Assembly: GCA_032433765.1 (NCBI GenBank)
Contig: JAVIAB010000051.1
Location: 52,871,328 to 52,935,327 of the forward strand
Length of the DNA: 64,000 bases
Reading direction: 5' to 3'
Source of the DNA: Megaustenia siamemsis
Taxonomy: Eukaryota > Mollusca > Gastropoda > Stylommatophora > Ariophantidae
A model generated the notes under the pieces. It was given only the letters and a program-made list of their open reading frames with translations, was not told the DNA's origin and searched no databases. A program made the translations under genes and the position numbers. Shown piece after piece: positions 62,385 through 64,000 of the stretch; position 1 is the first letter of the stretch, and every line of letters begins with the position of its first letter.

Positions 62385-62745
62385 CGCCATGTCACAGCTG
62401 TCAGATAAATACGGATAGTCATTGGCTACGTGCCATGTTACAGCTGTCAGGAAAATATAGACAGTCATTCGCTACATGCAATGTCACAGCTGTCAAGAAA
62501 ATATGGACAGTCATTCGCTACATGTAATTATCGAATTGTCAAAGAAAATACGAACAGTCGTTAGCAAATGTAATATTTAACTTGTCAAGAAAGATATCGA
62601 CAATCAATAGTTATGTGTAATGTTCGAGTTCTCAAGAAAAAGACTCATATTTTTTCGCTGTATGTAATGTTAGAGTGTAACTACTATATGCCACGCTCGA
62701 GATGTCAAGAAACATACGGACAGCCATTAAATATATGTCACGGTG
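62385..62745. repeat. 46-bp tandem repeat, about 7 diverging copies
   Basis: atgtcacagctgtcaagaaa then atatggacagtcattcgcta catgca. The first three copies are clear; later ones decay (ttatcgaattgtcaaagaaa; tattaacttgtcaagaaa). Confidence 0.85.
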
Positions 62746-62972
62746 GAGATGTTTATGAGCTCACTTTTATCTTTACTTTGTTCTACAACACCCCCCCCCC
62801 CCCTTGTTCATTTTGTGATCCGTTAAACATTACATTAAATCATTCAATGAAACTATCTTGATGGCATTATCCCACTTCTTAGGTCTGCCGGGGGAGGGGA
62901 TCATATATAAAACCGGAAAATAGATGTCGCTAGTCCAGTGCAGTCGGCACTAGTTGTTTGGTCTGAGTTTTC
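62746..62972. other. Unassigned; C-run and TATA-like stretch
   Basis: A C-run lies at about 62792-62804. tatataaaa at 62904-62912 precedes tccagtgcagtcggcac by ~28 nt, core-promoter-like spacing, but no coding frame follows. Confidence 0.35.
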
Positions 62973-62973
62973 G

Positions 62974-63235
62974 GGGAGCCGCGACAGCTCAGTGGTTAGT
63001 GAACTGGATTACAAAGGACAAGAGGTCGGGTTCGATCCTGACCGACGGCTTCCGGGTTCACCCAGCCTTAAATGGGTATCGGATTTTTTCTCGGAAAGTA
63101 AAGTGGCACGGGCGTAATACCGACCACATTACCCCAAAAATCATGTGCTGAAGGTTTGTAAAATTTATGATAAAATTTAAATTAAATAAACTTACACCTT
63201 TTGGCGTGACGGGGGTACTTTACTTTTTTTTTTTT
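62974..63235 (+). mobile_element. tRNA-derived SINE family 1, AT-tail variant, full length
   Basis: Head gggagccgcgacagctcagt, B-box gggttcgatcctgacc, the body, then the AT-rich tail variant (ataaaatttaaattaaataa) shared with 20288-20545, then 'ggcgtgacgggggtacttta' and a T-run (63223-63240). Confidence 0.92.
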
Positions 63236-63307
63236 TTTTTACTTTGTAGCGCACTTTCAGTGCAGTAAAAATATTTCAAATCCCCCACGATATGTTGATA
63301 TCCTGCC
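63236..63307 (+). repeat. Flank shared with 20222-20287
   Basis: tagcgcactttcagtgcagt and caaatcccccacgatatgtt are the reverse complement of 20228-20287. The match ends at 'atcctgc'. Confidence 0.85.
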
Positions 63308-63470
63308 TTAAATGGGTACCGGATTTTTTTCTGGGAAAGTAAATCCGTACGGGCGTAATACCCACCACATTACCCCAAAAATCATGTGCTGAAGGTCTGT
63401 AAAATGTATGGTCACTAACACTATATTCCCTAAACGCCACTTGGCGTGACGGGGGGCTCCTTACTCCATT
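63308..63470 (+). mobile_element. tRNA-derived SINE family 1, 5'-truncated
   Basis: Begins cttaaatgggtaccggattt and keeps the body and the normal tail (ggtcactaacactatattcc; cgccacttggcgtgacgggg). It follows the shared flank without spacer. Confidence 0.9.
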
Positions 63471-64000
63471 TTTTTACGTTACACTATTCCCTTTTGATCG
63501 TACAGTGATTCGAAACCGCGCTCTCCAGGTTTAGAACACAAAAAAGTAACACATTATAGATTCGGCCACGCGCTCTCCTAAATTATTTATAATAAAATAA
63601 AATAAATTTAAAAATCTGACAATTAAATTAGCCTTCCTTTCATTATATTATTTAAACGTCATACGCCTTTATATTTATTCTGTATTATTTATTTAAAAAT
63701 ACGCAGCAAATAATAAGACTTAATCACTTTAAGCAAACAGTAAGCATCACTTACCTGCTCTAATATTCCAATATATCCTCACGCAATGTCTACGAACAAT
63801 AATAAAACCAGAATGTAAATAAATGCTAAAGTACAAACTTTGTTTTGCCTCCGAAATCTGATCATCTGACGGCGAACGCGCGGCAATGAAATATCTCATC
63901 CATTTATCAAATCAATGACAATCTATTGACAGTTTCCAAATTTTCTGAAGTGTCCGATTATCCAGGTAAATTCCACAGTTCAAACTGCCGTCATCAGAAG
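63471..64000. other. Unassigned, AT-rich end of window
   Basis: Nothing recognised. CAG|GTAAAT near 63962-63970 would fit a splice donor but has no supporting exon. Confidence 0.45.

Noticed and set aside
62904..62912. TATA box driving a transcript
   Set aside because: TATATAAAA and a later initiator-like stretch have good spacing, but only a SINE follows and such motifs are common in AT-rich DNA; kept only as a remark.

Overview
This is a eukaryotic, almost certainly metazoan, genomic window. It is AT-rich and very poor in genes. There is no operon layout, no ribosome-binding-site pattern, no rRNA, no CRISPR and no recognisable conserved single-copy gene. Two things fill it: tandem repeats (more than 30 mini- and microsatellite arrays; summing my array coordinates gives about 24-25 kb of the 64 kb) and decayed retroelements. 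The retroelements are several non-LTR (LINE) families, one Penelope-like element, at least two tRNA-derived SINE families and one RNase H fragment. The repeat mix resembles lophotrochozoan genomes, and a mollusc (perhaps a gastropod) is my best guess, but the sequence does not prove it.

Layout. 0-5 kb: a 25-bp array, a decayed transposase-like DNA-binding segment leading into a polypurine tract, an ancient SINE, a LINE tail, and 33-bp and 32-bp arrays. 5-10 kb: a SINE with target-site duplications, a Penelope-like GIY-YIG fragment, and a 2.6-kb 29-bp array. 10-14.4 kb: the only convincing host-like open frame (310 aa, heptad repeats plus coiled coil, poly(A) signal downstream), a SINE, a 73-bp array, and a CpG-dense block with an E2F-like palindrome that looks like a promoter or first exon. 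14.4-18.1 kb: CT tracts, a GTTCGT-type array beside 21-bp repeats, and a ~135-bp array. 18-29 kb: LINE tails, SINEs, trinucleotide and 36/57/22/37-bp arrays. 30-34 kb: a 16-bp array split by a LINE C-terminus carrying a zinc-finger-like motif. 34-46 kb: fragments of at least four LINE families, including the longest reverse-transcriptase remnant (39.76-41.31 kb), plus SINEs and short arrays. 46-53 kb: two arrays that appear to have grown out of transposon tails (32-bp from a SINE tail, 61-bp from a LINE C-terminus). 53-58 kb: a Z-DNA-prone tract and a 46-bp satellite split by an RNase H/SINE block. 59-64 kb: a 2.9-kb G-rich array, another 46-bp array and a SINE cluster.

The main biological story is the interplay of transposons and tandem repeats. 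Transposon 3' ends seem to have been amplified into satellites, satellites have been split by later insertions, and LINE and SINE copies in several states of decay share 3' ends. The host-gene candidates are limited to the 310-aa frame and the CpG block; no function can be assigned to either.
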